This document shows, in pieces, positions 7,304-15,790 of a stretch of 64,000 bases of DNA. The position numbers and the translations under genes were made by a program. Numbering within the stretch: the first letter of the stretch is position 1; each line of letters begins with the position of its first letter. The DNA comes from Flavobacteriales bacterium (GTDB lineage: Bacteria; Bacteroidota; Bacteroidia; Flavobacteriales; Schleiferiaceae), in contig CP051243.1 in NCBI GenBank assembly GCA_017795025.1, positions 1 to 64,000 of the forward strand. Reading direction: 5' to 3'. The notes beneath the pieces were generated by a model that was given only the letters and a program-made list of their open reading frames with translations, was not told the origin of the DNA and did no database searches.

Positions 7304-7753
7304 TTGAAACCTGAAGAAACGGTTGATTTTCATATCAAGAGAACCTGGCAAAGCATAGCTAAAATGTACAATGAGGTAGCGGCTGGATATGGTGCCACCA
7401 TGGCGACCGGATACGTGCTCCTCAATATCGATAAAGAAAAAGGTACACCCAGCACAGCCTTGGGCCCAAAGATGGGTATGGAGGCCACCAGTTTATCCCG
7501 CATCTTAAAAAGTATGGAAGAGAAAGGACTGATTGAACGAAAGCCGAATCCGGCGGACGGTCGCTCGGTCCTTGTTTTTTTAACTCCTTTTGGAATTGAA
7601 AAGCGTGCAGATGCTAAGGCGGCGGTGATTGGTTTTAATCAGCAGGTTTTTAATCGTTTCCCTCAACATGAACTAGACCTGTTTTTTAAGGTGATTCAAG
7701 GCATTGAATCAATGCTTCAGGAGAACAAATTGGCAACTCAAGAAATTAAATAA
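7304..7753 (+). CDS. MarR-family transcriptional regulator of the beta-oxidation genes
   Basis: A 149-residue winged-helix protein. MEATSLSRILKSMEEKGLIERKPNP is the recognition helix and start of the wing, and DGRSVLVFLTPFG is the wing. It probably senses an acyl-CoA or fatty acid and represses beta-oxidation genes; this is inferred from its place four bases before the fadB-type gene and from the shared operator. The start is TTG at 7304; no ATG or GTG offers an equally complete N terminus, since the next Met (in AKMYNE) lies within the first helix. Confidence 0.85.
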   Translation: MKPEETVDFHIKRTWQSIAKMYNEVAAGYGATMATGYVLLNIDKEKGTPSTALGPKMGMEATSLSRILKSMEEKGLIERKPNPADGRSVLVFLTPFGIEKRADAKAAVIGFNQQVFNRFPQHELDLFFKVIQGIESMLQENKLATQEIK

Positions 7754-7757
7754 TTGT

Positions 7758-10163
7758 ATGAGAAAATCTATTAAACACGCAACGGTAATTGGCTCTGGAA
7801 TTATGGGAAGTCAAATTGCCTGCCATCTCGCGAATATTGGTCTGCGAGTTTTGTTATTGGATATAGTACCCCGCGAGCTTAGCGAGAAAGAGGAAAAAGC
7901 TGGCTTGAGTTTAGAGGATGCCCAGGTTCGGAATCGGATTGTAAATGAGAGTCTGGCTAAGGCAGTTAAGATGAACCCTGCACCTTTATTCGATAAGTCG
8001 TATGCCTCGCGCATCAGCACCGGGAATATTGATGATGATTTAAACCAAGTGGCCAAGACCGATTGGATTATTGAGGTGGTCGTGGAACGTTTGGACATCA
8101 AGCAAAGCTTATTCGAAAAGATTGAAAAATATCGGAAACCAGGGACCCTTATTTCTTCCAATACTTCTGGAATTCCTATTCATTTAATGACCGAAGGTCG
8201 GTCGGAAGATTTTCAAAAGCATTTCTTGGGAACTCACTTCTTTAACCCTCCTCGCTACTTAGAGTTATTGGAGATTATCCCAACGCCCAAAACCGATCCT
8301 GAGGTAGTGGACTTCTTTATGCACTATGGAGATCGTTTTCTGGGGAAAACTACCGTATTATGTAAGGATACTCCAGCTTTTATCGCCAATAGGGTGGGTA
8401 TTTTTGCCATTATGGACCTCTTCCATAAGGTTCAGGATATGGGTCTTTCCGTAGAGGACATCGATAAGCTGACAGGTCCCTTAATTGGTCGTCCTAAATC
8501 GGCTACCTTCCGAACAGCAGATGTGGTGGGCCTAGATACCCTAATACATGTAGCTAATGGATTAGCGAAAGCGGTTCCCCACGATGAAAAGAAGGATAAA
8601 TTCCTTTTACCCGATTTCTTGCAAAAAATGCAAGAGAATAATTGGTTGGGATCCAAAACCGGACAAGGTTTTTACAAAAAGATTAAAGGCGAAGGCGGTA
8701 AATCTGAAATCCTATCCCTTGATCTCGATACCCTGGAATACACCCCGCAAAAGAAATCCAAATTCCCAACGCTCGAATTAACCAAAACCATCGATGATGT
8801 TAAAGAACGCTGGAAAGTATTAATCGGAGGAAAGGATAAGGCCGGAGAATTTTACCGTCGCAGTTTAGCCGGGGTCTTGGCCTATGCGGCTAATCGAATT
8901 CCAGAGATAGCCGACGATCTTTTCCGGATTGATCAGGGTATGCGTGCCGGCTTTGGCTGGAAGCATGGACCCTTCGAAATTTGGGATGCCATCGGTTTAG
9001 ATAAGGGTATTAAGCTTATCGAGGCTGAGGGTTTGGGCCTAGCCGATTGGGTGAAGAATCTTAAAGCGGCCGGCAAAGAATCTTTTTATACCGTTAAGGA
9101 TGGTCAAGGCTATTTTTATCATATCGGTGATGGAGACTACAAGGCCTTACCAGGCGGAAAGAGCTTTATTGTTCTTGATCATATCCGCCCCAGCAGTACC
9201 GTTTGGAAGAATAAGGAGTGCGCGGTCGAAGACCTTGGCGATGGTATTCTGAACATCGAGTTCCGCTCTAAAATGAACTCTTTAGGGAGTGGTGTTTTAG
9301 CGGGGATAAACAAGGGCATTGAATTGGCCGAAAAGGATTTCCAGGGCGTGGTGATTTCTAATCAAGGAGATAACTTTTCGGTGGGCGCCAATCTGGCCAT
9401 GATCTTTATGATGGCCATTGAACAGGAGTTCGATGAGCTCAACTTTGCCATTAAGTACTTCCAAGATAGTATGATGCGGGTTCGTTACTCCTCGGTTCCG
9501 GTGGTAGTTGCGCCTCATCAAATGGCTTTAGGTGGAGGTTGCGAAATGTCGCTTCACGCGGATGCGGTTCAGGCTGCAGCTGAGACCTACATCGGATTAG
9601 TAGAATTTGGGGTTGGAGTAATCCCTGGAGGGGGCGGAACCAAGGAGCTCACCCGCAGAGCCGCACAGCGATACCTTAAAGACGATATTGAAACCAATGC
9701 TTATCGGGAAAACCTTTTTATGATTGGTCAGGCGCAAGTCGCTAAATCAGCCAAGGAAGCTTTTAATATGGGGCTCTTTGTGGAAGGTAGAGATGGTATT
9801 TCTTTAAATCGACATCGTCTTATTGCCGACGCCAAGGAAAAGGCCATTGCTTTAGCAGAAACGGGTTATACCATGCCTGTGAAGGAAAAAGATATTAAGG
9901 TTTTAGGTCGCCAAGGACTGGGAATGTTTACAGTGGGCGCGAATACCATGTTGGAAGGAGGGTATATTACCCCTCATGAAAAGAAGATGGTAGAAAAGCT
10001 CGCTTACGTAATGTGTGGTGGCGATTTATCAGCCCCTACCATGGTTTCAGAACAGTATCTCCTCGATTTAGAACGGGAAGCATTCTTAAGTCTTTGTGGC
10101 GAAAAGAAAACCCTAGAGCGCATTCAACATATGTTGAAGACTGGGAAGCCGTTGAGGAATTAA
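7758..10163 (+). CDS. Fused 3-hydroxyacyl-CoA dehydrogenase / enoyl-CoA hydratase
   Basis: An 801-residue bifunctional beta-oxidation enzyme: hydration of trans-2-enoyl-CoA and NAD-dependent oxidation of L-3-hydroxyacyl-CoA. The order is opposite to E. coli FadB. The dehydrogenase comes first, with the Rossmann motif GSGIMGSQIA near residue 11 and HFFNPPRYLELLEI near 155. The hydratase fold follows at about 500-700, with LGGGCEMSLHADA and GVGVIPGGGGTKE supplying the oxyanion-hole and glutamate segments. I start at ATG 7758, four bases after the MarR stop, rather than at an upstream in-frame ATG inside marR. It partners the thiolase at 10639. Confidence 0.93.
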   Translation: MRKSIKHATVIGSGIMGSQIACHLANIGLRVLLLDIVPRELSEKEEKAGLSLEDAQVRNRIVNESLAKAVKMNPAPLFDKSYASRISTGNIDDDLNQVAKTDWIIEVVVERLDIKQSLFEKIEKYRKPGTLISSNTSGIPIHLMTEGRSEDFQKHFLGTHFFNPPRYLELLEIIPTPKTDPEVVDFFMHYGDRFLGKTTVLCKDTPAFIANRVGIFAIMDLFHKVQDMGLSVEDIDKLTGPLIGRPKSATFRTADVVGLDTLIHVANGLAKAVPHDEKKDKFLLPDFLQKMQENNWLGSKTGQGFYKKIKGEGGKSEILSLDLDTLEYTPQKKSKFPTLELTKTIDDVKERWKVLIGGKDKAGEFYRRSLAGVLAYAANRIPEIADDLFRIDQGMRAGFGWKHGPFEIWDAIGLDKGIKLIEAEGLGLADWVKNLKAAGKESFYTVKDGQGYFYHIGDGDYKALPGGKSFIVLDHIRPSSTVWKNKECAVEDLGDGILNIEFRSKMNSLGSGVLAGINKGIELAEKDFQGVVISNQGDNFSVGANLAMIFMMAIEQEFDELNFAIKYFQDSMMRVRYSSVPVVVAPHQMALGGGCEMSLHADAVQAAAETYIGLVEFGVGVIPGGGGTKELTRRAAQRYLKDDIETNAYRENLFMIGQAQVAKSAKEAFNMGLFVEGRDGISLNRHRLIADAKEKAIALAETGYTMPVKEKDIKVLGRQGLGMFTVGANTMLEGGYITPHEKKMVEKLAYVMCGGDLSAPTMVSEQYLLDLEREAFLSLCGEKKTLERIQHMLKTGKPLRN

Positions 10164-10165
10164 AA

Positions 10166-10198
10166 TGAGATGTGAGATGTGAGATGTGAGATGTGAGA
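10166..10198 (+). repeat. 7-bp tandem array (TGTGAGA), left border of the four-helix cassette
   Basis: Four perfect copies of TGTGAGA (10171-10198), preceded by a partial TGAGA, begin three bases after the fadB-type stop codon. The array at 10574-10603 is its inverted counterpart. Confidence 0.85.
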
Positions 10199-10210
10199 AA
10201 AATTTTAAAA

Positions 10211-10573
10211 ATGCACAATTTCAAAGAGTTGAAGATTTGGCAATTTGGAATTCAAATTGCAGAAGAGGTTTATCTAATTAGCAAAGGCTTTCCCCAAGAG
10301 GAGCAGTTTGGCTTAACTAGCCAGTTGAGACGGGCTGCCATTTCAATACCTTCCAATATTGCAGAAGGAGCCGGTCGTAAAACAGATAAGGATTTTAATA
10401 GGTTTTTAGACATGGCGAATGGATCAATCAATGAGGTAGAAACGCAGGTGCTATTAGCCCTAAGACTTGGCTTTGTTGAACCCTCGGAAAAGATTGATGA
10501 ATTACTCAAGCGTTTGGATGAAGTGCAAAAAATGATCTTTTCCCTTCAAAAGTCCTTAATTACAAGACCCTAG
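10211..10573 (+). CDS. Four-helix-bundle protein (23S rRNA IVS / S23 family)
   Basis: A 120-residue protein of the four-helix-bundle family first seen in intervening sequences of bacterial 23S rRNA genes. Hallmarks are FKELKIWQFGIQIAEEVY, LTSQLRRAAISIPSNIAEG and a late FLDMANGSINEVETQ helix. Members bind nucleic acid in some contexts, such as the Avd protein of diversity-generating retroelements, but most have no known role. I start at ATG 10211 (MHNFKEL), which matches the family start; an ATG lies 18 bases upstream. It sits inside the fatty-acid operon between inverted 7-bp arrays, so it looks like an inserted cassette. No reverse transcriptase is nearby. Confidence 0.88.
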   Translation: MHNFKELKIWQFGIQIAEEVYLISKGFPQEEQFGLTSQLRRAAISIPSNIAEGAGRKTDKDFNRFLDMANGSINEVETQVLLALRLGFVEPSEKIDELLKRLDEVQKMIFSLQKSLITRP

Positions 10574-10603
10574 TCTCAAATCTCACATCTCAAATCTCAC
10601 ATC
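10574..10603 (+). repeat. 7-bp tandem array (TCTCACA/TCTCAAA), right border of the four-helix cassette
   Basis: Alternating TCTCAAA and TCTCACA units begin right after the TAG stop at 10571-10573. TCTCACA is the reverse complement of the TGTGAGA unit at 10171-10198, so the gene is flanked by long imperfect inverted repeats. Confidence 0.85.
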
Positions 10604-10638
10604 CGACACCAAAAAAATAAAACTTTAAGATAATATTT

Positions 10639-11814
10639 ATGAATGCATACATCGTAGCCGCAAAACGCACAGCAGTAGGAAAGGCCCCTAAAGGAGTATT
10701 TCGCTTTACCCGTCCCGATAATTTGGCGGGGACGCTTATCCGCGAAATTATGAAGGACCTCCCGCAATTGGATAAAGAGCGTATCGACGACGTAATTGTA
10801 GGTAATGCCATGCCCGAAGCGGAGCAAGGAATGAATATGGCCCGCTTGGTGTCCTTAATGGGTTTAGATACCGTAAAGGTTCCAGGTGTAACGGTTAATC
10901 GCTGGTGTGCCAGTGGTTTAGAAACCATTGCCATGGCTTCGGCTAAAATTCATGCCGGTATTGCCGATTGTATCATCGCTGGGGGAGTGGAAAGCATGAG
11001 CTACATTCCCATGGGTGGTTTTAAACAGGTTCCGAGTTATGAATTAGCGAAGGAGCACGCCGATTATTACAATAATATGGGCCTTACGGCAGAAGCAGTA
11101 GCGGAGAAGTACAAGGTTTCGAGGGAGGATCAGGATCAATTTGGATTTGATTCGCACATGAAGGCTTTGGCTGCTATCGAAAGTGGTCGCTTTAAAGATG
11201 ATATCGTACCCATAGAAGTGGAGGAGGTTTACCTCGATGAAAATGAAAAACGGCAGGTACGTACCTACACCGTAGACACGGATGAAGGACCGCGTAAGGG
11301 AACTAATGTAGAGGCCATGTCCAAATTACGTCCCGTTTTTGCAGCCAAAGGTTCCGTTACGGCGGGTAACTCCTCTCAAATGAGTGATGGCGCAGCCTTT
11401 GTGGTAGTGATGAGCGAAAAGATGGTAAATGAATTAGGTTTAAAACCCATTGCCCGATTACTCAATTACCAGGTTGTAGGAGTGGAACCCCGAATCATGG
11501 GAATTGGACCGGTGGATGCCATTCCCAAGGCTTTAAAGGCAGCTGGAATGAAAAAGGATGATATCGATTTATTCGAGCTAAACGAAGCTTTTGCCTCTCA
11601 GTCTCTCGCTGTAATTCGAGAATTGGATTTAGATCCGAGCAAAGTGAATGTGAATGGTGGGGCTATTGCCATGGGACATCCATTAGGCTGTACGGGCGCT
11701 AAGCTTTCCGTGCAAATTTTTAATGAACTTAAAAAACGCGACCAGAAATACGGCATGGTGACCATGTGCGTAGGTGAGGGTCAAGGAGCAGCAGGAATTT
11801 ACGAGCTGCTATAA
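10639..11814 (+). CDS. Acetyl-CoA C-acyltransferase (thiolase, FadA type)
   Basis: A 391-residue thiolase that cleaves 3-ketoacyl-CoA with CoA, the last step of beta-oxidation. The nucleophile Cys90 lies in NRWCASGLE, the catalytic His347 in [10 protein letters not shown] and the second Cys377 in MCVGEGQG. Length is typical. It is the third enzyme-related gene downstream of the MarR site and is separated from the fused dehydrogenase/hydratase only by the four-helix cassette. It may share its transcript; the 65-base gap before it contains the inverted array and no clear promoter. Confidence 0.94.
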   Translation: MNAYIVAAKRTAVGKAPKGVFRFTRPDNLAGTLIREIMKDLPQLDKERIDDVIVGNAMPEAEQGMNMARLVSLMGLDTVKVPGVTVNRWCASGLETIAMASAKIHAGIADCIIAGGVESMSYIPMGGFKQVPSYELAKEHADYYNNMGLTAEAVAEKYKVSREDQDQFGFDSHMKALAAIESGRFKDDIVPIEVEEVYLDENEKRQVRTYTVDTDEGPRKGTNVEAMSKLRPVFAAKGSVTAGNSSQMSDGAAFVVVMSEKMVNELGLKPIARLLNYQVVGVEPRIMGIGPVDAIPKALKAAGMKKDDIDLFELNEAFASQSLAVIRELDLDPSKVNVNGGAIAMGHPLGCTGAKLSVQIFNELKKRDQKYGMVTMCVGEGQGAAGIYELL

Positions 11815-11834
11815 ATTTAATTGTGATTAGATTC

Positions 11835-11877
11835 ATAAGCCTCTGCTGCATTTTGCGGTAGGGGCTTATTTTTTTTC
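11835..11877 (+). terminator. Terminator after the thiolase gene
   Basis: ATAAGCCTCTGCTGCA pairs imperfectly with TGCGGTAGGGGCTTAT, followed by a long T run at about 11869-11876. It closes the marR-to-thiolase operon. Confidence 0.8.
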
Positions 11878-11945
11878 ATTCCCTTTGTCCCTTTCTTGGG
11901 TCGCTATTCGTATTAGCTAGTACAAGAATCAAAATCTCTTATAAA

Positions 11946-13499
11946 ATGAAGAAATTAGTACTTAGCCTCTTATGCATGTTTAGCCTTAGTGCTTTTGCTC
12001 AGGGGAACCTTACCGTAACAGTATCCGACAGTGGTGTAGTAGCCCCTGGGGTAGCTGTTTTCTATTTTAACTCCCCCGCCAGCTTTTATCCTAATGGATA
12101 TAATAATCCGCCGGTAATCGAAAACTTCGATGCTTGGGGATATACGAGCAACAATGGTGTAGCAACCTTTGGACTTTGGAATGTAGCCATGAACGATACC
12201 GTTTTTTGGGCTACTAAGGATTGCGCCGGAAACGTGGTTTGGGGTGCAGGAACGCCAACGACCATGATGCCAAGTATTAGCGGCACCTTATGGCTAGGCT
12301 GTTTACCGGGAGATTGTGACGTGGTATTAACTGTGGACAGTGCTGCTACTCCAGCGGCCAACTATGGTATCATCCAGGCTTTCCCTTTACGTAACTTCAC
12401 TAATACCAGTTTACCAGGTAATATACCATCATTATGGTCGGTAAATGGTAACTATTCTTCAGGATTTACCAGTGCGAATTACGATAGTATCACCTTTAAT
12501 ATGAATACGGTTTCAGCACCTTACACTGTTACCTATTCTCGTGTGGATAGCCTTTGTTTACCTACAACTGTAAGCTTTGGTGGCACCGGTGGTGGTGGCG
12601 GTACCAATGTTACTTGTAATCCTGCTTTCTTTGCCGATACTTTAGGGCAAACCGGATCAGGATACGGAATGTTATTCCGCGATGCTTCCATTAGCAATGG
12701 GACAATCATAAACTACATGTGGGACTTTGGTGATGGTAATGCTTTAAATGGTACTACCTCAAACCCTACTCACACTTACGCCAATAGCGGAACTTATGCC
12801 GTTTGCTTAACGATTACTGCAGTGTTAGGTTCGGATACCTGTAGTTCTACTTATTGCGACAGCGCCGTGTTTGTACCAGCCGGAGGTGGAGGTGGAAACC
12901 CAAATCCAATTACCTGTAATGCAAGTTATATGGTAGATACCGTGAACTCTGGTCTATTCCAAAATCAATTAGTGATTTGGGAAACCTCTACATCTACCGG
13001 TAATATCATCAGCTACAGCTGGGACTTTGGCGACGGAACCGTTATTAACACCCAATACCCAAGCCATACTTATGCTAACACTGGCGTGTACCCCGTATGC
13101 CTAAGCATCGTAGCTATTGACAGTGCGGGAGTGGATACTTGTATGACTACTTTCTGCGATTCTATTGGATTTGATGCCAACGGTAATCTTGTATACAAGG
13201 AAGGTCAAAATGGCTTTACCATTAATGTTATCGATCCTGCTACGGTAGGTTTAGAGGACTTACTCTTAAACGAAAGTTTAGCCATGTATCCAAACCCTGC
13301 ACAAGGTCGTGTGAACTTATCTTGGGATGCTTCACTAGAAGTTCAAACGGTAGCGGTTTATACCATTAGCGGACAACAAGTGATGGACCTTAAAGCCGAG
13401 GGCTCTGAAATGGAGATTAGCAATTTACCTGCAGGTGCTTACCTGGTACGAGTGAATGCTGCTTCAGCAAGCAAGACCTTGCGTTTAATTGTACAATAA
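11946..13499 (+). CDS. Secreted PKD-domain protein with T9SS type A sorting domain
   Basis: A 517-residue surface or secreted protein. The signal peptide ends in LSAFAQG. Two PKD domains are clear: WDFGDGNALNG with THTYANSGTYAVCLTI, and WDFGDGTVIN with SHTYANTGVYPVCLSI. They are separated by glycine-rich linkers (GGGGG) and Cys pairs. The C terminus LAMYPNPAQGRVNLSW and AGAYLVRVNA is a T9SS sorting domain. No catalytic domain is visible, so a structural or adhesive role is likely. It is monocistronic, with the ECF sigma gene starting 72 bases later. Confidence 0.85.
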   Translation: MKKLVLSLLCMFSLSAFAQGNLTVTVSDSGVVAPGVAVFYFNSPASFYPNGYNNPPVIENFDAWGYTSNNGVATFGLWNVAMNDTVFWATKDCAGNVVWGAGTPTTMMPSISGTLWLGCLPGDCDVVLTVDSAATPAANYGIIQAFPLRNFTNTSLPGNIPSLWSVNGNYSSGFTSANYDSITFNMNTVSAPYTVTYSRVDSLCLPTTVSFGGTGGGGGTNVTCNPAFFADTLGQTGSGYGMLFRDASISNGTIINYMWDFGDGNALNGTTSNPTHTYANSGTYAVCLTITAVLGSDTCSSTYCDSAVFVPAGGGGGNPNPITCNASYMVDTVNSGLFQNQLVIWETSTSTGNIISYSWDFGDGTVINTQYPSHTYANTGVYPVCLSIVAIDSAGVDTCMTTFCDSIGFDANGNLVYKEGQNGFTINVIDPATVGLEDLLLNESLAMYPNPAQGRVNLSWDASLEVQTVAVYTISGQQVMDLKAEGSEMEISNLPAGAYLVRVNAASASKTLRLIVQ

Positions 13500-13571
13500 G
13501 ATCAATTAACCCTATGGGAAGGAAGTGCGTCTTGGAATTTTTCCGAGACGCTTTCCTTACCTTGAGTTTTA

Positions 13572-14141
13572 ATGGACAGGCAGCTTCAGAAAATTATAAA
13601 GAAGTGCCGGAAGAACGATCGCCAAGCACAATTTGATCTTTATCATTCTTGCTTCGATTACCTTCTGGCTATTTGCTTTCGCTACCAGCGTCAGCGTGAA
13701 GATGCCGTGTCGCTACTAAACGAGGCCTTTTTAAAAATCCTGCTCAACCTGGACTCTTATGATTCTAAAAAGGATTTTAAGCCATGGGCAGCTACCATTA
13801 CGGTGCGTACGGCCATAGACCAATATCGCAGCGAGCAAAGCTATAAGGAGAATACCGACTTTAAAGAAAGTGATGCCGACCTAGAGGAGGTGCAGCTAGG
13901 GCCCGCTCAACAAAAGTTGATGGAGGGTTTAAGTGCCGATGATGTTCAAGACCTCATTTTTGGTTTACCTGAACGCGATCGAATGGTATTCGTTTTACAT
14001 GAGTGGGAGGGCTACCAACATTATGAAATAGCCCAAAAGTTGAATTGCTCCGAGCGCAGTTCAAAGCGCTACTTAAGAGCAGCAAAAGATAAATTAAGGA
14101 AAGAGCTGAGCCATATGCAAGCCTTAAAAAAAGTGATCTAA
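13572..14141 (+). CDS. ECF-type RNA polymerase sigma factor
   Basis: A 189-residue sigma-70 family protein of the extracytoplasmic-function type. REDAVSLLNEAFLKILLNL is region 2 and contains the core-binding and -10 recognition helices. GLPERDRMVFVLHEWEGYQHYEIAQKL followed by SERSSKRYLRAAKDKLRKEL is region 4 with its HTH. It overlaps the next gene by one base (TAATG), the usual arrangement for a sigma factor and its membrane-bound regulator. Its regulon is unknown. Confidence 0.9.
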   Translation: MDRQLQKIIKKCRKNDRQAQFDLYHSCFDYLLAICFRYQRQREDAVSLLNEAFLKILLNLDSYDSKKDFKPWAATITVRTAIDQYRSEQSYKENTDFKESDADLEEVQLGPAQQKLMEGLSADDVQDLIFGLPERDRMVFVLHEWEGYQHYEIAQKLNCSERSSKRYLRAAKDKLRKELSHMQALKKVI

Positions 14142-15649
14142 TGGCCGAGAATTGGAATAAATTAAAAGATAAAATTGGTGCTGATGCCCAAGGTCCGACC
14201 CCTGCGGACTGGGAGGCTATGCAAGCCAAAATTGATGCACAGCCCTCGCTTAGGCCAGCGGTAGCATCAAAACTTTGGGTTAACTGGTTAGTGGCAGGAT
14301 CTCTAGGAATTTTGCTGGGTATTGCAGTGGTTTATTTTTGGCCCAATGCTTCAGGGGAGCAGGGCTTAGAAGTAAATGATGCCCAAGCAATGCCTGCGCT
14401 TAGTAAAGGGGATGAGGAAGCTAGCGAAGTAGCAGCAAAGCGGAAAAGGGAGAATGTCGCCTTCGAAGAGAATAGCACATCTTCTACCGAGCATTCGGTA
14501 AATCAAAATGAAATTCAAGCTACTGAGATTAGGGAGCTTAATCTTAACCAATCCGTGACCACTGTAAATGTGGTCGATCAAGAGGAAGATATTGCCGCGA
14601 ACCGAGAACAAAATCAAGAAATCACTCGAGCGGAACCGGAGGTAAATGGTTTTAAAGCCTTCCCGAATCAGGACTTTAGTAGTGGAGCTACACCAGAAAT
14701 TACGGAGGAAGGGTCTGACTTTGCCGCTGCTAATGCAAGCCAAGAGCTAGCGAGTCCCTCAGCCAGTAATATGGAGGCGGAAACGGAAGCGGATGATAAT
14801 CCATCAGGCGAAAGCCTAATGGCCAATGCAGATCTGCCTAGCATTGATTCGAGCGCAGGTCAAACAAAAGCCTTTAGGGCCGAGCAACAAGATTCCTCAG
14901 AGGCTGCTGTGATCGAAAACGCTGAGGGGGCTGCCAATGCGGCATTCATCCCTCCAAGCACAGGTTTTAAACTGGAACGAGCAAATTTACTTCTGGGACT
15001 TAATCACGACTTACAATCGCCGGCAACATCCGCGTATGGATTTGGACTTGAGTTGCAATGGCAAAAGAAGGCGCAATTTTTTATTGCGGGAATTGGGTAT
15101 TACCGAATTGAGCAGGGACTTCGGTTCGAAAGCTTAGCTCAAACGACCCGACTGGATAGTACTTGGAAAGAGGAAATTGGTACCAAGGAAATCAAGGAGG
15201 TTAGCCGGATTTGGGTAATTGACTCCTTCCAAGCTGGGCATTATGTATATGATACTACCCTGCGCATTGTGGCCGACACCAACATTATTTTAAATGTAGA
15301 TACAAACCAATACCAGACAAAAATCGTAAACCAAACAGTAAGGCCTTACTATTATGCCGAATTGCCACTCCTATATGGTTATCAATTCGGTCGCGGCCCT
15401 TGGCAATTCCAAGTGGCTGGTGGTTTAGCTTTACAACAGGCCATTGCCTACAGTAATGATGAAGATGGCAGTCGGTCGCTGTTTGGTATGTCAGCATTAA
15501 TGCAACCTGCATTAGCATGGCGCTTCAGTGATCGTTGGTCGGCTTTGGCCCGCGTGCAATTGCGCTATCCGCTAAAACAGGATGTCGCCCTGTACGAAGA
15601 ACCCGCTTTTAGGTATTCTTTCCAGTTGGGCGTATCCTTCCGCTGGTAA
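14141..15649 (+). CDS. Putative envelope-spanning anti-sigma protein with C-terminal outer-membrane barrel
   Basis: A 502-residue protein in three parts. Residues 1-44 are cytoplasmic, with WNKLKDKI and PADWEAMQAKI like the short N termini of Bacteroidota anti-sigma proteins. A single membrane helix spans about 45-67. Residues 70-275 are an acidic, Ser/Ala/Glu/Asn-rich, probably disordered linker. From about 278 to the end, alternating hydrophobic strands (LLLGLNHDL, FGLELQWQKK, QLGVSFRW) resemble an outer-membrane beta barrel of the PorT type, with a final aromatic residue. Translation is coupled to the sigma gene. The reading as an anti-sigma factor touching both membranes is inference; the layout is seen directly. 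Confidence 0.68.
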   Translation: MAENWNKLKDKIGADAQGPTPADWEAMQAKIDAQPSLRPAVASKLWVNWLVAGSLGILLGIAVVYFWPNASGEQGLEVNDAQAMPALSKGDEEASEVAAKRKRENVAFEENSTSSTEHSVNQNEIQATEIRELNLNQSVTTVNVVDQEEDIAANREQNQEITRAEPEVNGFKAFPNQDFSSGATPEITEEGSDFAAANASQELASPSASNMEAETEADDNPSGESLMANADLPSIDSSAGQTKAFRAEQQDSSEAAVIENAEGAANAAFIPPSTGFKLERANLLLGLNHDLQSPATSAYGFGLELQWQKKAQFFIAGIGYYRIEQGLRFESLAQTTRLDSTWKEEIGTKEIKEVSRIWVIDSFQAGHYVYDTTLRIVADTNIILNVDTNQYQTKIVNQTVRPYYYAELPLLYGYQFGRGPWQFQVAGGLALQQAIAYSNDEDGSRSLFGMSALMQPALAWRFSDRWSALARVQLRYPLKQDVALYEEPAFRYSFQLGVSFRW

Positions 15650-15683
15650 GGATTTGTAGATTACAAAGGATACTCTGCAAAGG

Positions 15684-15717
15684 AGGTGCTTCTTGAAAAA
15701 GAAGCACCTTTTTTTTT
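15684..15717 (+). terminator. Terminator after the sigma/anti-sigma pair
   Basis: AGGTGCTTCTT pairs with AAGAAGCACCT around GAAA, followed by nine T residues. Confidence 0.92.
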
Positions 15718-15733
15718 GAATTCACCCTGATTT

Positions 15734-15767
15734 AATTATGCACGCATAGTAAATTTTAGTATTTTTG
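15734..15767 (+). promoter_or_regulatory. Candidate MarR operator and promoter of the acyl-CoA dehydrogenase
   Basis: 15734-15755 is the exact reverse complement of 7244-7265 (core TATGC-AC-GCATA). TATTTTTG at 15760-15767 matches the TAnnTTTG -7 box, so the operator would fill the -33 to -7 spacer, where bound protein blocks transcription. Confidence 0.72.
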
Positions 15768-15790
15768 GGCAAATCCAAAAAATCCCTGTG

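Noticed and set aside
10211-10573. Part of a diversity-generating retroelement (Avd)
   Set aside because: The four-helix protein fits the wider family, but no reverse transcriptase or template/variable repeat pair lies nearby.
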